Shown here one piece after another: positions 1 through 8,714 of a stretch of DNA of 64,000 nucleotides. Position 1 is the stretch's first letter; each line of letters opens with the position of its first letter. The stretch is from the NCBI RefSeq assembly GCF_008806345.1, contig NZ_VZZJ01000007.1, positions 124,001 through 188,000 of the forward strand. Reading direction: 5' to 3'. The stretch comes from Methylobacterium planeticum. Its GTDB lineage: Bacteria > Pseudomonadota > Alphaproteobacteria > Rhizobiales > Beijerinckiaceae. A program made the position numbers and the translations under genes. The notes beneath the pieces are model-generated. The model made no database searches. It was not told where the DNA came from and was given only the letters and a program-made list of their open reading frames with translations.

Positions 1-1
1 C

Positions 2-445
2 GCGGGGTCCGGCTACGCCGCGGCGGTGATGAGCCGCCTCGCGGCCGAGATCCTCGCCGTCGAGCGCCACGCGCTGCTGGCCGAGGAGGCGCGCCGATGC
101 CTGGGGCGGCTCGGCTACGGCAACGTCGCGGTCCGCCACGGCGACGGCACCCTCGGCTGGCCGGAGGCGGCGCCCTTCGACGCCATCGTGGTCGCGGCCG
201 GGGGCCCGGAGGTGCCCGGGCCGCTCCGCCGTCAGCTTCGGATCGGGGGACGCCTCGTGATGCCGGTGGGCGCGCGGCCGGGCAGCCAGCGCCTCGTGCG
301 GCTGCTGCGTCGGGGAGAGGAGGATTTCAGCGAGGATGCGCTGGGGCTCGTCAGCTTCGTTCCGCTGATCGGAGCCGAGGGCTGGGCGGAGGATCCCGCC
401 CGACGGGACGCGGGCCGGTATCAGGCCCGCTCGGAGGTCGAGTAG
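2..445 (+). CDS. pcm: Protein-L-isoaspartate O-methyltransferase family protein (5' end outside window)
   Basis: C-terminal part of a PCMT-type SAM-dependent methyltransferase; the reading frame is already open at the first bases and the stop is TAG at 443-445. The visible start AGSGYAAAV is the end of the family's SAM-binding motif I, so roughly the first 80 residues lie outside the window. Further family features are the acidic residue after motif I (AVER), the HGDGTLGWPE loop, PFDAIVVAA (motif II) and GGRLVMPVG. Enzymes of this family methylate L-isoaspartyl residues in damaged proteins in the cytosol. Whether this copy is the housekeeping enzyme or a paralogue cannot be judged without the N-terminus. 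Confidence 0.85.
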   Translation, partial: AGSGYAAAVMSRLAAEILAVERHALLAEEARRCLGRLGYGNVAVRHGDGTLGWPEAAPFDAIVVAAGGPEVPGPLRRQLRIGGRLVMPVGARPGSQRLVRLLRRGEEDFSEDALGLVSFVPLIGAEGWAEDPARRDAGRYQARSEVE

Positions 446-543
446 GACGGCGCCCGGGCGGCCCCGGTGTTCTGCTCGGCGAGCCGGCGGTCGAGCTCGC
501 GCAGGATCGTGCATTTCGCCCGCAGGGCGTTCGAGCGCTTCAT
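421..543 (-). CDS. Small conserved-looking protein, 40 aa, function unknown
   Basis: Short ORF beginning MKRSNALRAKC and ending SYSTSERA. A strong Shine-Dalgarno (GAGGAGG) lies just before the ATG and overlaps the stop codon of the small gene upstream (554-679), so the two are probably translationally coupled. The middle (ILRELDRRLAEQ) should form a charged helix. The last 25 bases overlap the end of the convergent methyltransferase gene. No known family is recognised. The spacing and ribosome-binding site argue for a real gene; size alone keeps confidence moderate. Confidence 0.55.
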   Translation of the reverse strand: MKRSNALRAKCTILRELDRRLAEQNTGAARAPSYSTSERA

Positions 544-553
544 CCTGGCCTCC

Positions 554-679
554 TCAGGCGCGGGCGACGCGGGGGTGGCGGACCACCACGGCCGGAGCCT
601 CGCGCGGAACGGGCGGCAGGTCCGGGTACCACATCGTCACCCGCGTGCCGGCCCTGGAATCAATGATCGTGAGGGTCAT
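554..679 (-). CDS. Small protein, 41 aa, function unknown
   Basis: Short ORF beginning MTLTIIDSRAGTRVTMWYPD and rich in Pro and Val towards its end (LPPVPREAPAVVVRHPRV). A GGAGA ribosome-binding site lies a few bases before the ATG. Its stop is followed after ten bases by the ATG of the 40-residue gene at 421-543, giving a two-gene mini-operon. No signal peptide or membrane segment is evident and no family is recognised. Confidence 0.55.
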   Translation of the reverse strand: MTLTIIDSRAGTRVTMWYPDLPPVPREAPAVVVRHPRVARA

Positions 680-1089
680 CGTCGTCTCCACTCGTGATGC
701 CCACAGGTTCGCCCGGTTTGCCGCCGGCGACTGTGAGCGGTCTCACGCATGGAGAGGATTCGAGACCGCCCACCCCGGTTTCGTCCCGATATGGGGATCC
801 GCTGCCCGCGAAGCAGGTCCGCGGGCCGACGTTGCGCGGCCCGCGGTTACATCGAAGCCGCGTCGTTTCCGGTTGGATCGGTGTTTATTCTTGTCGCCTC
901 TCCTCGCGCGGGCCAAGATCGCGCCGTGGCGGCCAGCCTTCAACGAGAGCCGTCCCGAGAGCCATGGACTGTCGACGCTCCGGGACATCGATCCCGGCGA
1001 CATCCCGCACGAGCTTCGCGCCTGGACCGCACCCTCGCGGCGGCGTGGGAGCTGGGGCTCTGGCAGAGAAACCCTGGAGGAAACCACAG
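680..1089. other. Intergenic region, divergent promoters expected
   Basis: About 410 bases separate the leftward mini-operon from the rightward binding-protein gene, so both promoters should lie here. I see no convincing coding sequence, strong hairpin or direct repeat. The only clear signal is the GGAGG ribosome-binding site of the binding-protein gene at the right edge. Confidence 0.5.
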
Positions 1090-2316
1090 ATGACACGACG
1101 CAATGGTCTGGCGCTCGCCGCGGCGCTGGCGGGCACGTTGACGCTGCCGCTCGGTGCCCACGCCCAGGACGCGGCCTTCTCGGGCGGCACGATCAAGCTC
1201 GGCATCCTGAACGACCAATCCGGCACCTATGCCGAGTTCGGCGGGCGCTCCTCCGTCGAGGCGGCCAAGATGGCGGTGGAGGATTTCGGCGGCAAGCTCA
1301 ACAACATCCCGATCGAGATCCTCAACGCCGACCACCAGAACAAGCCCGACATCGCCTCCTCGATCGCTCGGCAATGGTACGACCGGGACGGCGTCGACGC
1401 GATCATGGACCTGACCACCTCGTCGGTCGCGCTCGCCGTCCAGGGCCTGTCCAAGGACAAGAAGAAGATCACCATGGTGACGGGCGCCGCCACGAGCGAG
1501 CTCACCGGCAAGCAATGCACGCCCTACGGCTTCCACTGGGCCTACGACACCCGCGCCCTCGCGGTCGGCACCGGCGGCGCGCTGGTGCAGCAGGGGGGCG
1601 ACACCTGGTTCTTCCTCACCGCCGACTACGCCTTCGGCTATTCCCTGGAGGAGGAGACCAGCCGCTACGTGAAGTCGAAGGGCGGCAAGGTCGTGGGCGC
1701 CGTCCGCCATCCCCTGGCGGCGCAGGATTACTCGTCCTTCCTGCTCCAGGCGCAGGGGTCGGGCGCCAAGGTGATCGGGCTCGCCAACGCGGGCAACGAC
1801 ACCGCGAACACCATCAAGCAGGCCTCGGAATTCGGCATCTCCGAGGGCAACCAGCGCCTCGCCGCCCTGCTCTTCACCCTCGCCGAGGTGCACGGGCTCG
1901 GCCTCAAGGTGGCGCAGGGCCTGACCCTGACCGAGGGCTGGTACTGGGACCTCAACGACGAGACCCGCGCCTTCGGGCAGCGCTTCATGAAGCGCACCGG
2001 CAAGATGCCGAACATGGTCCACATGGGCACCTACTCGGCGGTCCTCCAGTACCTCAAGGCCGTGAAGGCCGCCGGAACCGACGAGACCGAGGCGGTGACG
2101 AAGCAGCTGCATGCCCTGCCGGTCGACGACGTCTTCGCCCGCGGCGGCAAGGTCCTGCCGAACGGCCGCATGGTCCACGACATGTACCTGTTCGAGGTCA
2201 AGAAGCCCGCCGAGTCGAAGTCGGAATGGGACCTCTACAAGCACCTCGCGACGATCCCCGGCGCCGAGGCCTTCGCCAAGGCGGAGGAGAGCGGCTGCCC
2301 CATGACCATGCGGTGA
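1090..2316 (+). CDS. Branched-chain amino acid-type ABC transporter periplasmic binding protein (orphan)
   Basis: 408 residues. Residues 1-26 are a signal peptide (hydrophobic core, cleavage after AHA). The remainder is a type I periplasmic binding fold of the LivJ/Peripla_BP_6 kind, with IKLGILNDQSGTYAEFGG at the N-terminus and DHQNKPD, QWYDRDGVDAIMD and DTWFFLTADYAFG in the body. It captures a small ligand in the periplasm for an ABC importer. GGAGG precedes the ATG. It is clearly paralogous to the binding protein at 16480-17694, sharing most of these motifs, but has no permease or ATPase beside it, so it may use the Liv-type transporter downstream or one elsewhere. The ligand cannot be deduced; relatives take up amino acids, amides and other organic acids. 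Confidence 0.88.
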   Translation: MTRRNGLALAAALAGTLTLPLGAHAQDAAFSGGTIKLGILNDQSGTYAEFGGRSSVEAAKMAVEDFGGKLNNIPIEILNADHQNKPDIASSIARQWYDRDGVDAIMDLTTSSVALAVQGLSKDKKKITMVTGAATSELTGKQCTPYGFHWAYDTRALAVGTGGALVQQGGDTWFFLTADYAFGYSLEEETSRYVKSKGGKVVGAVRHPLAAQDYSSFLLQAQGSGAKVIGLANAGNDTANTIKQASEFGISEGNQRLAALLFTLAEVHGLGLKVAQGLTLTEGWYWDLNDETRAFGQRFMKRTGKMPNMVHMGTYSAVLQYLKAVKAAGTDETEAVTKQLHALPVDDVFARGGKVLPNGRMVHDMYLFEVKKPAESKSEWDLYKHLATIPGAEAFAKAEESGCPMTMR

Positions 2317-2383
2317 CCGGGCCGGCGCGCTGATCTTTCTGGCGCGTTGACCTTGCCGACGCGCTGAGGCGGGTGGGCGGGCC

Positions 2384-3547
2384 TCAGCCCGCCCAGACCT
2401 CGCGGTAGAGCCCCACGATCTCCTCCGCGCTCGGCGCCGCCGGGTTGTTGGCGGGCGAGCCCGAGGCGAGCGCCTGCTCGGCCATCAGCGGCAGGAGGCG
2501 GGTCCAGCGCTCCGCGTCGAGCCCGTAGCTCTGCGGCGTCGGCACGTCGAGGTCGTCGTTCAGGGCGGTCAGGCAGGCGACGAGGCGCTCGCAGGCCGCC
2601 TCGTTGCCGTCCTGCTCGGAGGCGACGCCCATGGCGCGGGCGCAATCGGCGTAGCGGGCCGGCGCCGCCTTGACGGAGAACCGCGTCACGGCGGGCAGCA
2701 GCATCGCGTTCGAGAGGCCGTGGGCGACGTGGAAATGCGCCCCGATCGGGCGGCTCATCCCGTGCACGAGGGCGACCGAGCTGTTCGAGAAGGCGATGCC
2801 GGCCTGCGTCGCCCCGAGCATCATCGCCTCCCGGGCCGGCCGGTCGCCCGGATCGGTCCAGACCCGGCGCAGGTTCGGCGCGATGGCCCGCATCGCCGTG
2901 AGGGCGAAGCCGTCCGAGAACGGGTTCGCCTTGCGCGAGACGTAGGCCTCGATCGCGTGGGTGAGGGCGTCGATGCCCGTGTCGGCGGTGAGGCGCTTCG
3001 GCTTGCTCAGGGTCAGCTCGTAGTCGACGAGGGCGGCCACGGGCAGGTAGGCGAGCCCGATGCAGAGCATCTTCTCGTCGGTCTCCGCATCCGTCACGAT
3101 CGTGAAGCGCGTCGCTTCCGAGCCGGTGCCGGCGGTGGTGGGGATCGCGACGATCGGCAAGCCCGGCGCGTCCTGCAGGTGGGGCGCCTTGTAGTTCCGC
3201 ATGGGGCCGCCGTGACGCGCCAGCACCGCCACGGCCTTGGCGGTGTCCATCGGACTGCCGCCCCCGAACCCGACGACGCAATCGTGGTCGCCCCGGTGCA
3301 ACGCCGCGAGGGCGGCGTCGACCGACGCGACGGTCGGGTCCGGCACCGTGTCGGAGAACACCGACGCCTCGATGCCCTTCGGTGCCAGGCGCTCGACCAG
3401 GGCCTCGACGCGGCCGCTGCCGGCGAGGAACGGGTCCGTGACGATGAAGGGCCGGCTCAGCCCGAGTTGGCCCAGGACCTCGGGCAGGAGCCCCGAGGCG
3501 CCGGCTCCGATCCGCATCAGGCGGGGCAGGGCGATCGCGCTGACCAT
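2384..3547 (-). CDS. Iron-containing (group III) alcohol dehydrogenase
   Basis: 387 residues, the usual length of the Fe-ADH family. The N-terminal half holds the NAD(P)-binding motif GGGSPMDTAK and the TTAGTGSEATRF segment. The C-terminal half carries the metal-site region: DTGIDALTHAIEAYVS, then HGMSRPIGAHFHVAHG with several His ligands. These enzymes oxidise primary alcohols or reduce aldehydes; the substrate cannot be told from sequence. It lies downstream of the LysR gene on the same strand, with a 115-base gap containing a GTCCGGC/GCCGGAC inverted repeat, so it is probably a separate or attenuated unit. Confidence 0.88.
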   Translation of the reverse strand: MVSAIALPRLMRIGAGASGLLPEVLGQLGLSRPFIVTDPFLAGSGRVEALVERLAPKGIEASVFSDTVPDPTVASVDAALAALHRGDHDCVVGFGGGSPMDTAKAVAVLARHGGPMRNYKAPHLQDAPGLPIVAIPTTAGTGSEATRFTIVTDAETDEKMLCIGLAYLPVAALVDYELTLSKPKRLTADTGIDALTHAIEAYVSRKANPFSDGFALTAMRAIAPNLRRVWTDPGDRPAREAMMLGATQAGIAFSNSSVALVHGMSRPIGAHFHVAHGLSNAMLLPAVTRFSVKAAPARYADCARAMGVASEQDGNEAACERLVACLTALNDDLDVPTPQSYGLDAERWTRLLPLMAEQALASGSPANNPAAPSAEEIVGLYREVWAG

Positions 3548-3569
3548 GGTGTCCTCCGGGTTGGTTTCG

Positions 3570-3603
3570 GTCCGGCTGCGCCCGCGAGCCGCGGCGGCCG
3601 GAC
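3570..3603 (-). terminator. Possible hairpin terminator after the LysR gene
   Basis: Inverted repeat GTCCGGC (3570-3576) and GCCGGAC (3597-3603) in the gap between the LysR stop and the alcohol dehydrogenase start. There is no T-run, so it could equally be a leader hairpin of the dehydrogenase mRNA. Confidence 0.3.
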
Positions 3604-3662
3604 GAGGGGGCGGGTTGAGGGCGAGGCTAGAGGCTGCGCGTCCGCACGGGAACCGCTCCGGG

Positions 3663-4595
3663 TTACAGCGGGGGCCCCGCCACCGAGGGTCCGGCGAACA
3701 GGGCCTGCGCCCCCGCCACCTCGGCGGCGATGAAGGCCGCGACCTCGCGGATATGGGCGGCCTTCCGGTGGTCCTCGTGGATGTGCATGTGGAAGGCGCG
3801 CGTCAGGAAGAGGGCGTCCGCCAGCACGGGGGCGAGGCCGGGATGGGCCGCGGCGATGAAGGCCGGCAGGATGCACAGGCCCGCGCCCGCGAGCGTCGCG
3901 TGCACCTGCGCCAGCAGGTTGGTGCTGCGTAGCCGCGCCGTCGCGTCCGGACCGATCACGTTGAGGTAGTTGAGTTCCCGCGCGAACAGCATGTCCTCGA
4001 TATAGCCGACGAACGGGTGCCGGGTGAGATCGCCGACGCTGCGGATCGGCGCCGCCGCCCGGAGATAGCTCTCGGCGGCGTAGACATAGAGCCGGTAATC
4101 CGTCAGGCGCCGGGCCACGACGCGCCCCTGCTCCGGGCTCGACAGGCTGATGACGATGTCGGCCTCGCGCTTCGACAGGCTGAAGATGCGGGCGGTCGCC
4201 AGGATCTCGATCTCGAGACCCGGGTGGCGCTCGGTCAGCCGGTGCATCCGGGGCGCCAGGAAGACGCTGCCGAACCCGTCCGGCGCGCCGATGCGCACGG
4301 TGCCGACGATGGTCCGCCCGGCGCCGCCCGCCGTCGCGGTCGCGGACACGAAGGCGCTCTCCATCGCCTCCGCCGCCGCCAGCAGGCCCTCCCCGGCCTC
4401 GGTGAGGGCGTAGCCCACGTGGCTCTTGTGGAAGAGGCGGCTGTTCAGCGCCTCTTCGAGGGCCAGGATGCGGCGCGCGACGGTGGTGTGCTCCGTGCCG
4501 GTCTGAGCCGCGGCCGCCGTGAGGGTGCCGGCCCGCGCCACCGCGAGGAAGAACCGCAGATCGTCCCAGTTCCGGCCCGGCTTCCGGCTGCTCAT
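3663..4595 (-). CDS. LysR-family transcriptional regulator, probable regulator of the mmsA operon
   Basis: 310 residues, typical for LysR. The winged helix-turn-helix is at residues 8-65 (WDDLRFFLAVARAGTLTAAA, then ALEEALNSRLFHKS), followed by a LysR substrate-binding domain (GTVRIGAPDGFGSVFLAP onward). The start chosen is the ATG reading MSSRKPGRNW, which places the HTH at the usual distance from the N-terminus. It diverges from mmsA, and a perfect 20-base palindrome lies midway between the two starts, the classical LysR arrangement. I infer that it senses an intermediate of valine breakdown and controls mmsA; this is inference from position only. Confidence 0.88.
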   Translation of the reverse strand: MSSRKPGRNWDDLRFFLAVARAGTLTAAAAQTGTEHTTVARRILALEEALNSRLFHKSHVGYALTEAGEGLLAAAEAMESAFVSATATAGGAGRTIVGTVRIGAPDGFGSVFLAPRMHRLTERHPGLEIEILATARIFSLSKREADIVISLSSPEQGRVVARRLTDYRLYVYAAESYLRAAAPIRSVGDLTRHPFVGYIEDMLFARELNYLNVIGPDATARLRSTNLLAQVHATLAGAGLCILPAFIAAAHPGLAPVLADALFLTRAFHMHIHEDHRKAAHIREVAAFIAAEVAGAQALFAGPSVAGPPL

Positions 4596-4711
4596 GGCAC
4601 CGCCCACGCTTCCGGCCACCGTCGCGCGCGCTCGCACGCGCCGCGGCCCGCTGAAGAAGACCCGCTGACCGAGGGATACTGACCCAGGCCCGCCGACCAA
4701 GTTCCACTGAC

Positions 4712-4731
4712 ATTGTGCATCGATGCACAAT
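4712..4731. promoter_or_regulatory. Perfect 20-bp palindrome, candidate LysR operator
   Basis: ATTGTGCATCGATGCACAAT is identical to its own reverse complement. It lies 117 bases from the LysR start and 114 bases before mmsA, the position expected for an autoregulated divergent operator. The strict T-N11-A LysR core does not fit exactly because the palindrome has an even centre. Confidence 0.7.
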
Positions 4732-4844
4732 CCTTGGGAAGTTGCCGCGCTTCCGTGTGCGCGAAACGCTGATACCCTCCCGCCCAAAGCCGGATCGCCT
4801 GAGGGTGCTCCGGATCCAGAGGAAACGGCAGAAGGAGCGCGGCC

Positions 4845-6341
4845 ATGCGCACGATCGGGCATTTCATTGGCGGCAGGGCCGTCGAGGGCACCAGCGGCCG
4901 CTACAGCGACGTGTTCAACCCGACGACGGGCGAGGTCCAGGCGCGGGTGGCGCTCGCGAGCAAGGCCGAGCTGCGCGCCGCCGTCGAGAACGCCAACGCG
5001 GCGCAGCCCGCCTGGGCGGCGCAGAACCCGCAGAAGCGGGCCCGCGTGATGATGCGCTTCCTCGAGCTGATCCGCGGCGAGCAGGATGCCCTCGCCGAGC
5101 TCCTCTCGAGCGAGCACGGCAAGACGGTGCCGGACGCCAAGGGCGACATCCAGCGCGGCGTCGAGGTGGTGGAGTTCGCCACCGGCATCCCGCATCTCCT
5201 CAAGGGCGAGTACACCGAGGGCGCCGGGACCGGCATCGACGTCTACTCGATGCGCCAGCCCCTCGGCGTGGTCGCGGGCATCACGCCGTTCAACTTCCCG
5301 GCGATGATCCCGCTCTGGAAATGCGCGCCGGCCATCGCCTGCGGGAACGCCTTCATCCTGAAGCCCTCCGAGCGCGACCCCTCCGTGCCGATCCGGATCG
5401 CCGAGCTGTTCCTCGAGGCCGGGCTGCCGCCTGGGATCCTCAACGTCGTCAACGGCGACAAGGAAGCCGTCGACGCGATCCTGGAGGACGAGGACATCCG
5501 GGCGGTGGGCTTCGTCGGCTCCTCGCAGATCGCCGCCTACATCTATGTGCGGGCGGCCGAGACGGGCAAGCGCGCCCAGTGCTTCGGCGGCGCCAAGAAC
5601 CACATGATCGTGATGCCCGACGCCGATATGGGCCAGGCGGTCGATGCCCTGATCGGGGCCGGATACGGCTCGGCCGGCGAGCGCTGCATGGCGATCTCGG
5701 TGGCGGTGCCGGTGGGCGAGGCCACCGCCGACCGGCTGATGGAGCGCCTGATCCCCCGGGTCGAGAGCCTGAAGATCGGTCCCTCGCATGACGGCTCGGC
5801 CGATTACGGCCCCCTCGTCACGCGCGAGGCGATGGAGCGCGTGCGCGGCTACATCGATACCGGCCTGCGCGAGGGTGCCGACCTCGCCGTCGACGGGCGC
5901 GACTTCAAGCTCCAGGGCTACGAGAACGGCTTCTACATGGGCGGCTCGCTGTTCGACCGCGTCACACCCGACATGACCATCTACAAGGAGGAGATCTTCG
6001 GCCCCGTGCTCTCGGTGGTGCGGGCCAAGGATTACGAGGAGGCGCTGGCGCTGCCCTCGACCCACCAGTACGGCAACGGCGTCGCGATCTTCACCCAGGA
6101 CGGCGACGCGGCGCGCGACTTCACGGCGCGGGTCAATGTCGGGATGGTCGGCGTCAACGTGCCGATCCCGGTCCCGATCGCCTACCACACCTTCGGCGGC
6201 TGGAAGCGCTCGGGCTTCGGCGACCTCAATCAGCACGGACCGGACGCGATCCGCTTCTATACCAAGACCAAGACCGTGACCTCGCGCTGGCCCTCGGGCA
6301 TCAAGAGCGGCGCCGAGTTCTCGATCCCGACCATGCGCTGA
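4845..6341 (+). CDS. mmsA: CoA-acylating methylmalonate-semialdehyde dehydrogenase
   Basis: 498 residues, full length. It converts methylmalonate semialdehyde, NAD+ and CoA to propionyl-CoA, CO2 and NADH at the end of valine degradation. It belongs to the aldehyde dehydrogenase superfamily: ITPFNFPAMIPLW at 146-158, cofactor loop VGFVGSS at 221-227, and the catalytic Cys281 in AGERCMAIS, a context typical of MmsA. AAGGAG precedes the ATG. It is the first gene of a six-gene plus-strand operon, 22 bases before the acyl-CoA dehydrogenase, and diverges from the LysR gene. Confidence 0.95.
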   Translation: MRTIGHFIGGRAVEGTSGRYSDVFNPTTGEVQARVALASKAELRAAVENANAAQPAWAAQNPQKRARVMMRFLELIRGEQDALAELLSSEHGKTVPDAKGDIQRGVEVVEFATGIPHLLKGEYTEGAGTGIDVYSMRQPLGVVAGITPFNFPAMIPLWKCAPAIACGNAFILKPSERDPSVPIRIAELFLEAGLPPGILNVVNGDKEAVDAILEDEDIRAVGFVGSSQIAAYIYVRAAETGKRAQCFGGAKNHMIVMPDADMGQAVDALIGAGYGSAGERCMAISVAVPVGEATADRLMERLIPRVESLKIGPSHDGSADYGPLVTREAMERVRGYIDTGLREGADLAVDGRDFKLQGYENGFYMGGSLFDRVTPDMTIYKEEIFGPVLSVVRAKDYEEALALPSTHQYGNGVAIFTQDGDAARDFTARVNVGMVGVNVPIPVPIAYHTFGGWKRSGFGDLNQHGPDAIRFYTKTKTVTSRWPSGIKSGAEFSIPTMR

Positions 6342-6363
6342 GCCGGAACGCGGGAGAGGGGCC

Positions 6364-7506
6364 ATGGACCACGCGCTCGACGAGGACAGGGCCGCGATCC
6401 GCGCGATGGCGGCGGCCTTCGCGGCGGAGGAGCTCGCGCCCCGCGCCGTCCTGTGGGACCGGGAGCGCCACTTCCCGGTCGAGACCCTGCGCAAGGCGGC
6501 GGCGCTCGGCATGGCCGGCATCTATGTCGGCGAGGAGCACGGCGGCTCGGGGCTGGCCCGCCTCGACGCCGCCCTGATCTTCGAGGCCCTGGCCACCGGC
6601 TGCCCGACGGTCGCGGCCTTCCTGTCGATCCACAACATGTGCGCCTGGATGATCGACAGCTACGGCGACGCCGAGCAGCGCCGCCGCTGGCTCCCCGGCC
6701 TGATGAGCATGGACCGGATCGCGAGCTACTGCCTCACCGAGGCCGGCTCCGGCTCGGACGCCGCCGCGCTGCGCACCCGCGCCGAGCGCCGGGGCGACCA
6801 TTACGTGCTCAACGGCGAGAAGCAGTTCATCTCGGGGGCGGGCGCCAGCGACCTCTACGTCTGCATGGTCCGCACCGGCGGGGAGGGCGCGCGGGGCATC
6901 TCGGCGCTCGTCGTGCCGAAGGACACCCCGGGCCTCGCCTTCGGGGCCAACGAGCACAAGATGGGCTGGAACGCCCAGCCCACCCGCGCGGTGATCTTCG
7001 ACGACGCGCGCGTCCCGGTGGAGAACCGCCTCGGCCCCGAGGGCGCGGGCTTCCGCTACGCCATGGCCGGGCTCGATGGCGGGCGCCTCAACATCGCGGC
7101 CTGCTCGCTCGGCGGCGCGCAGGCCGCGCTCGACAAGACGATCGCGTATCTCGGCGAGCGCCGGGCCTTCGGGCAGCGCCTGAGCGACCTGCAGGCCCTG
7201 CAGTTCCGCCTCGCCGACATGGCGACGGAGGTCGAGGTCGCCCGCACCTTCCTGTGGCGCGCCGCCGCGGCGCTCGACGCCGAGGCGCCCGAGGTGACGC
7301 GCCTCAGCGCCATGGCCAAGCGCTTCGTCACGGACGTGGCCTTCCACGTGGCGAACGAGGCGCTCCAGCTCCATGGCGGCTACGGCTACCTCGCCGATTA
7401 CGGCGTCGAGAAGATCGTGCGGGACCTGCGCGTCCACCAGATCCTCGAGGGCACGAACGAGATCATGCGGGTGATCATCGCCCGCTCGCTCCTCGGGGGA
7501 CGCTGA
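6364..7506 (+). CDS. Acyl-CoA dehydrogenase, probable isobutyryl-CoA dehydrogenase
   Basis: 380 residues, the normal size of flavin acyl-CoA dehydrogenases. Visible motifs are CLTEAGSGSDAAAL and EKQFISGAG (FAD and substrate binding), RRAFGQRLSDLQ, LHGGYGYLADYGVEK, and the presumed catalytic base Glu362 in ILEGTNEIMR. It oxidises an acyl-CoA to the 2-enoyl-CoA and passes electrons to electron-transfer flavoprotein. Isobutyryl-CoA to methacrylyl-CoA is inferred from its place between mmsA and the 3-hydroxyisobutyryl-CoA hydrolase gene. Its TGA overlaps the next ATG. Confidence 0.9.
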   Translation: MDHALDEDRAAIRAMAAAFAAEELAPRAVLWDRERHFPVETLRKAAALGMAGIYVGEEHGGSGLARLDAALIFEALATGCPTVAAFLSIHNMCAWMIDSYGDAEQRRRWLPGLMSMDRIASYCLTEAGSGSDAAALRTRAERRGDHYVLNGEKQFISGAGASDLYVCMVRTGGEGARGISALVVPKDTPGLAFGANEHKMGWNAQPTRAVIFDDARVPVENRLGPEGAGFRYAMAGLDGGRLNIAACSLGGAQAALDKTIAYLGERRAFGQRLSDLQALQFRLADMATEVEVARTFLWRAAAALDAEAPEVTRLSAMAKRFVTDVAFHVANEALQLHGGYGYLADYGVEKIVRDLRVHQILEGTNEIMRVIIARSLLGGR

Positions 7507-8558
7507 TGGGCAGCGACGTCATCGTCGAGGCGGTCGGCAGCCTCGGGCGGATCCGCCTCGACCGGCCGAAGGCCCTGAATGCCCTGACCCACGCCATGGT
7601 CGGCGACATCGATGCCGCCCTCGACCGCTTCGCCGCCGATCCCGGCATCGGGGCGGTGCTGCTGAGCGGGGAGGGGGAGCGCGGCCTCTGCGCCGGCGGC
7701 GACCTGCGCTCCCTCTACGCGAGCGAGGGCACGGGCTTCGCCGAGACCTTCTGGCGCGACGAGTACCGCCTCGACGCCCGGATCGCGCAGTTCGAGAAGC
7801 CCGTCGTGGCGGTGATGGACGGCATCACCATGGGGGGCGGCGTCGGGATCTCGGCCCATGCCCGCCACCGCATCGTGACGGAGCACTCGCAGGTCGCGAC
7901 GCCCGAGACCGGCATCGGCTTCCTGCCCGATGTCGGCGCGACCTGGCTGCTGCCGCGGGCGCCCGGCGAGATCGGGACCTATCTCGGCCTCGCCGGCGAG
8001 GCGGCCGGCGCCGCCGACGCGATCTTCGCGGGGCTCGCCGACGCGATGGTGCCGCGCGCCGCCGTGCCGGACCTGATCGGCGCCCTCGCGGCCCTGCCGG
8101 CGGATGCGGGGCACGAGGGTGTGGGCGCCGCGATCGAGGCCCGCGCGCAGGATCCCGGACCCGCGCCGCTGTCCGAGGTCCGCGACGTGATCGACCGGTG
8201 CTTCGCCTACGACATGGTCGACGAGATCCTGACCGCGCTGGAGGCGGACGGATCGGACTTCGCCGCACGCACTCGGACCACGTTGCTCGCCAAGGCCCCC
8301 GCGAGCCTCGTGCTCACCCTCTGCCTGCTGCGCCGCGGCCGCACCGCGCCGTCGCTGGAGGCGAGCCTCGAGAGCGAGTTCCACGCCGCGCTCTGGATGC
8401 TGGCCGAGGGGGATTTCCGCGAGGGCATCCGGGCCGCCGTGATCGACAAGGACCGGCGGCCCCGCTGGCGCCCCGCGGCTCTGGCGGAGGTCGATCCGGC
8501 GCGGATCGCGCGCTGGCTCGAGCCGCGGGCGGAGACGGTGTTCCCGGGGAGGCGCTGA
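7506..8558 (+). CDS. 3-hydroxyisobutyryl-CoA hydrolase (crotonase superfamily)
   Basis: 350 residues, longer than enoyl-CoA hydratases (about 260) and matching the HIBCH branch. The oxyanion-hole segments are LCAGGDLRSLY and MDGITMGGGVGIS. The hydrolase-specific active site PETGIGFLPDVGATW carries Glu134 and Asp142. It frees 3-hydroxyisobutyrate from its CoA thioester so that MmsB can oxidise it. The ATG overlaps the preceding stop (TGATG), indicating translational coupling. The 156 bases before mmsB contain only a short GC hairpin. Confidence 0.9.
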   Translation: MGSDVIVEAVGSLGRIRLDRPKALNALTHAMVGDIDAALDRFAADPGIGAVLLSGEGERGLCAGGDLRSLYASEGTGFAETFWRDEYRLDARIAQFEKPVVAVMDGITMGGGVGISAHARHRIVTEHSQVATPETGIGFLPDVGATWLLPRAPGEIGTYLGLAGEAAGAADAIFAGLADAMVPRAAVPDLIGALAALPADAGHEGVGAAIEARAQDPGPAPLSEVRDVIDRCFAYDMVDEILTALEADGSDFAARTRTTLLAKAPASLVLTLCLLRRGRTAPSLEASLESEFHAALWMLAEGDFREGIRAAVIDKDRRPRWRPAALAEVDPARIARWLEPRAETVFPGRR

Positions 8559-8714
8559 GGCGGGCGGAGGCGCGTCCGCCGGATCTGGGACGGGCGCCCG
8601 CGCCGTTGTCCCGCATCGCCGTTCACGCCTCGAGCCCCGGTTCGGGAAACCTGCGGACCACAAACCAGGTGCGGGCGCGACGCCCGGACCGCGAAGAACG
8701 GGAGGAACCGAAAG

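Noticed and set aside
467..697. Plus-strand frame after the methyltransferase gene
   Set aside because: Arg/Ser-rich without ribosome site; the minus strand here carries two better supported small genes.
4712..4731. Insertion-sequence end or attachment site
   Set aside because: The palindrome occurs once, between divergent regulator and target genes, with no transposase or second copy noticed in the window.
4596..6521. Upstream extension of the LysR frame across mmsA
   Set aside because: Only the C-terminal 310 residues look like protein; the extension is antisense to mmsA and the ATG at 4595 gives the normal LysR length.
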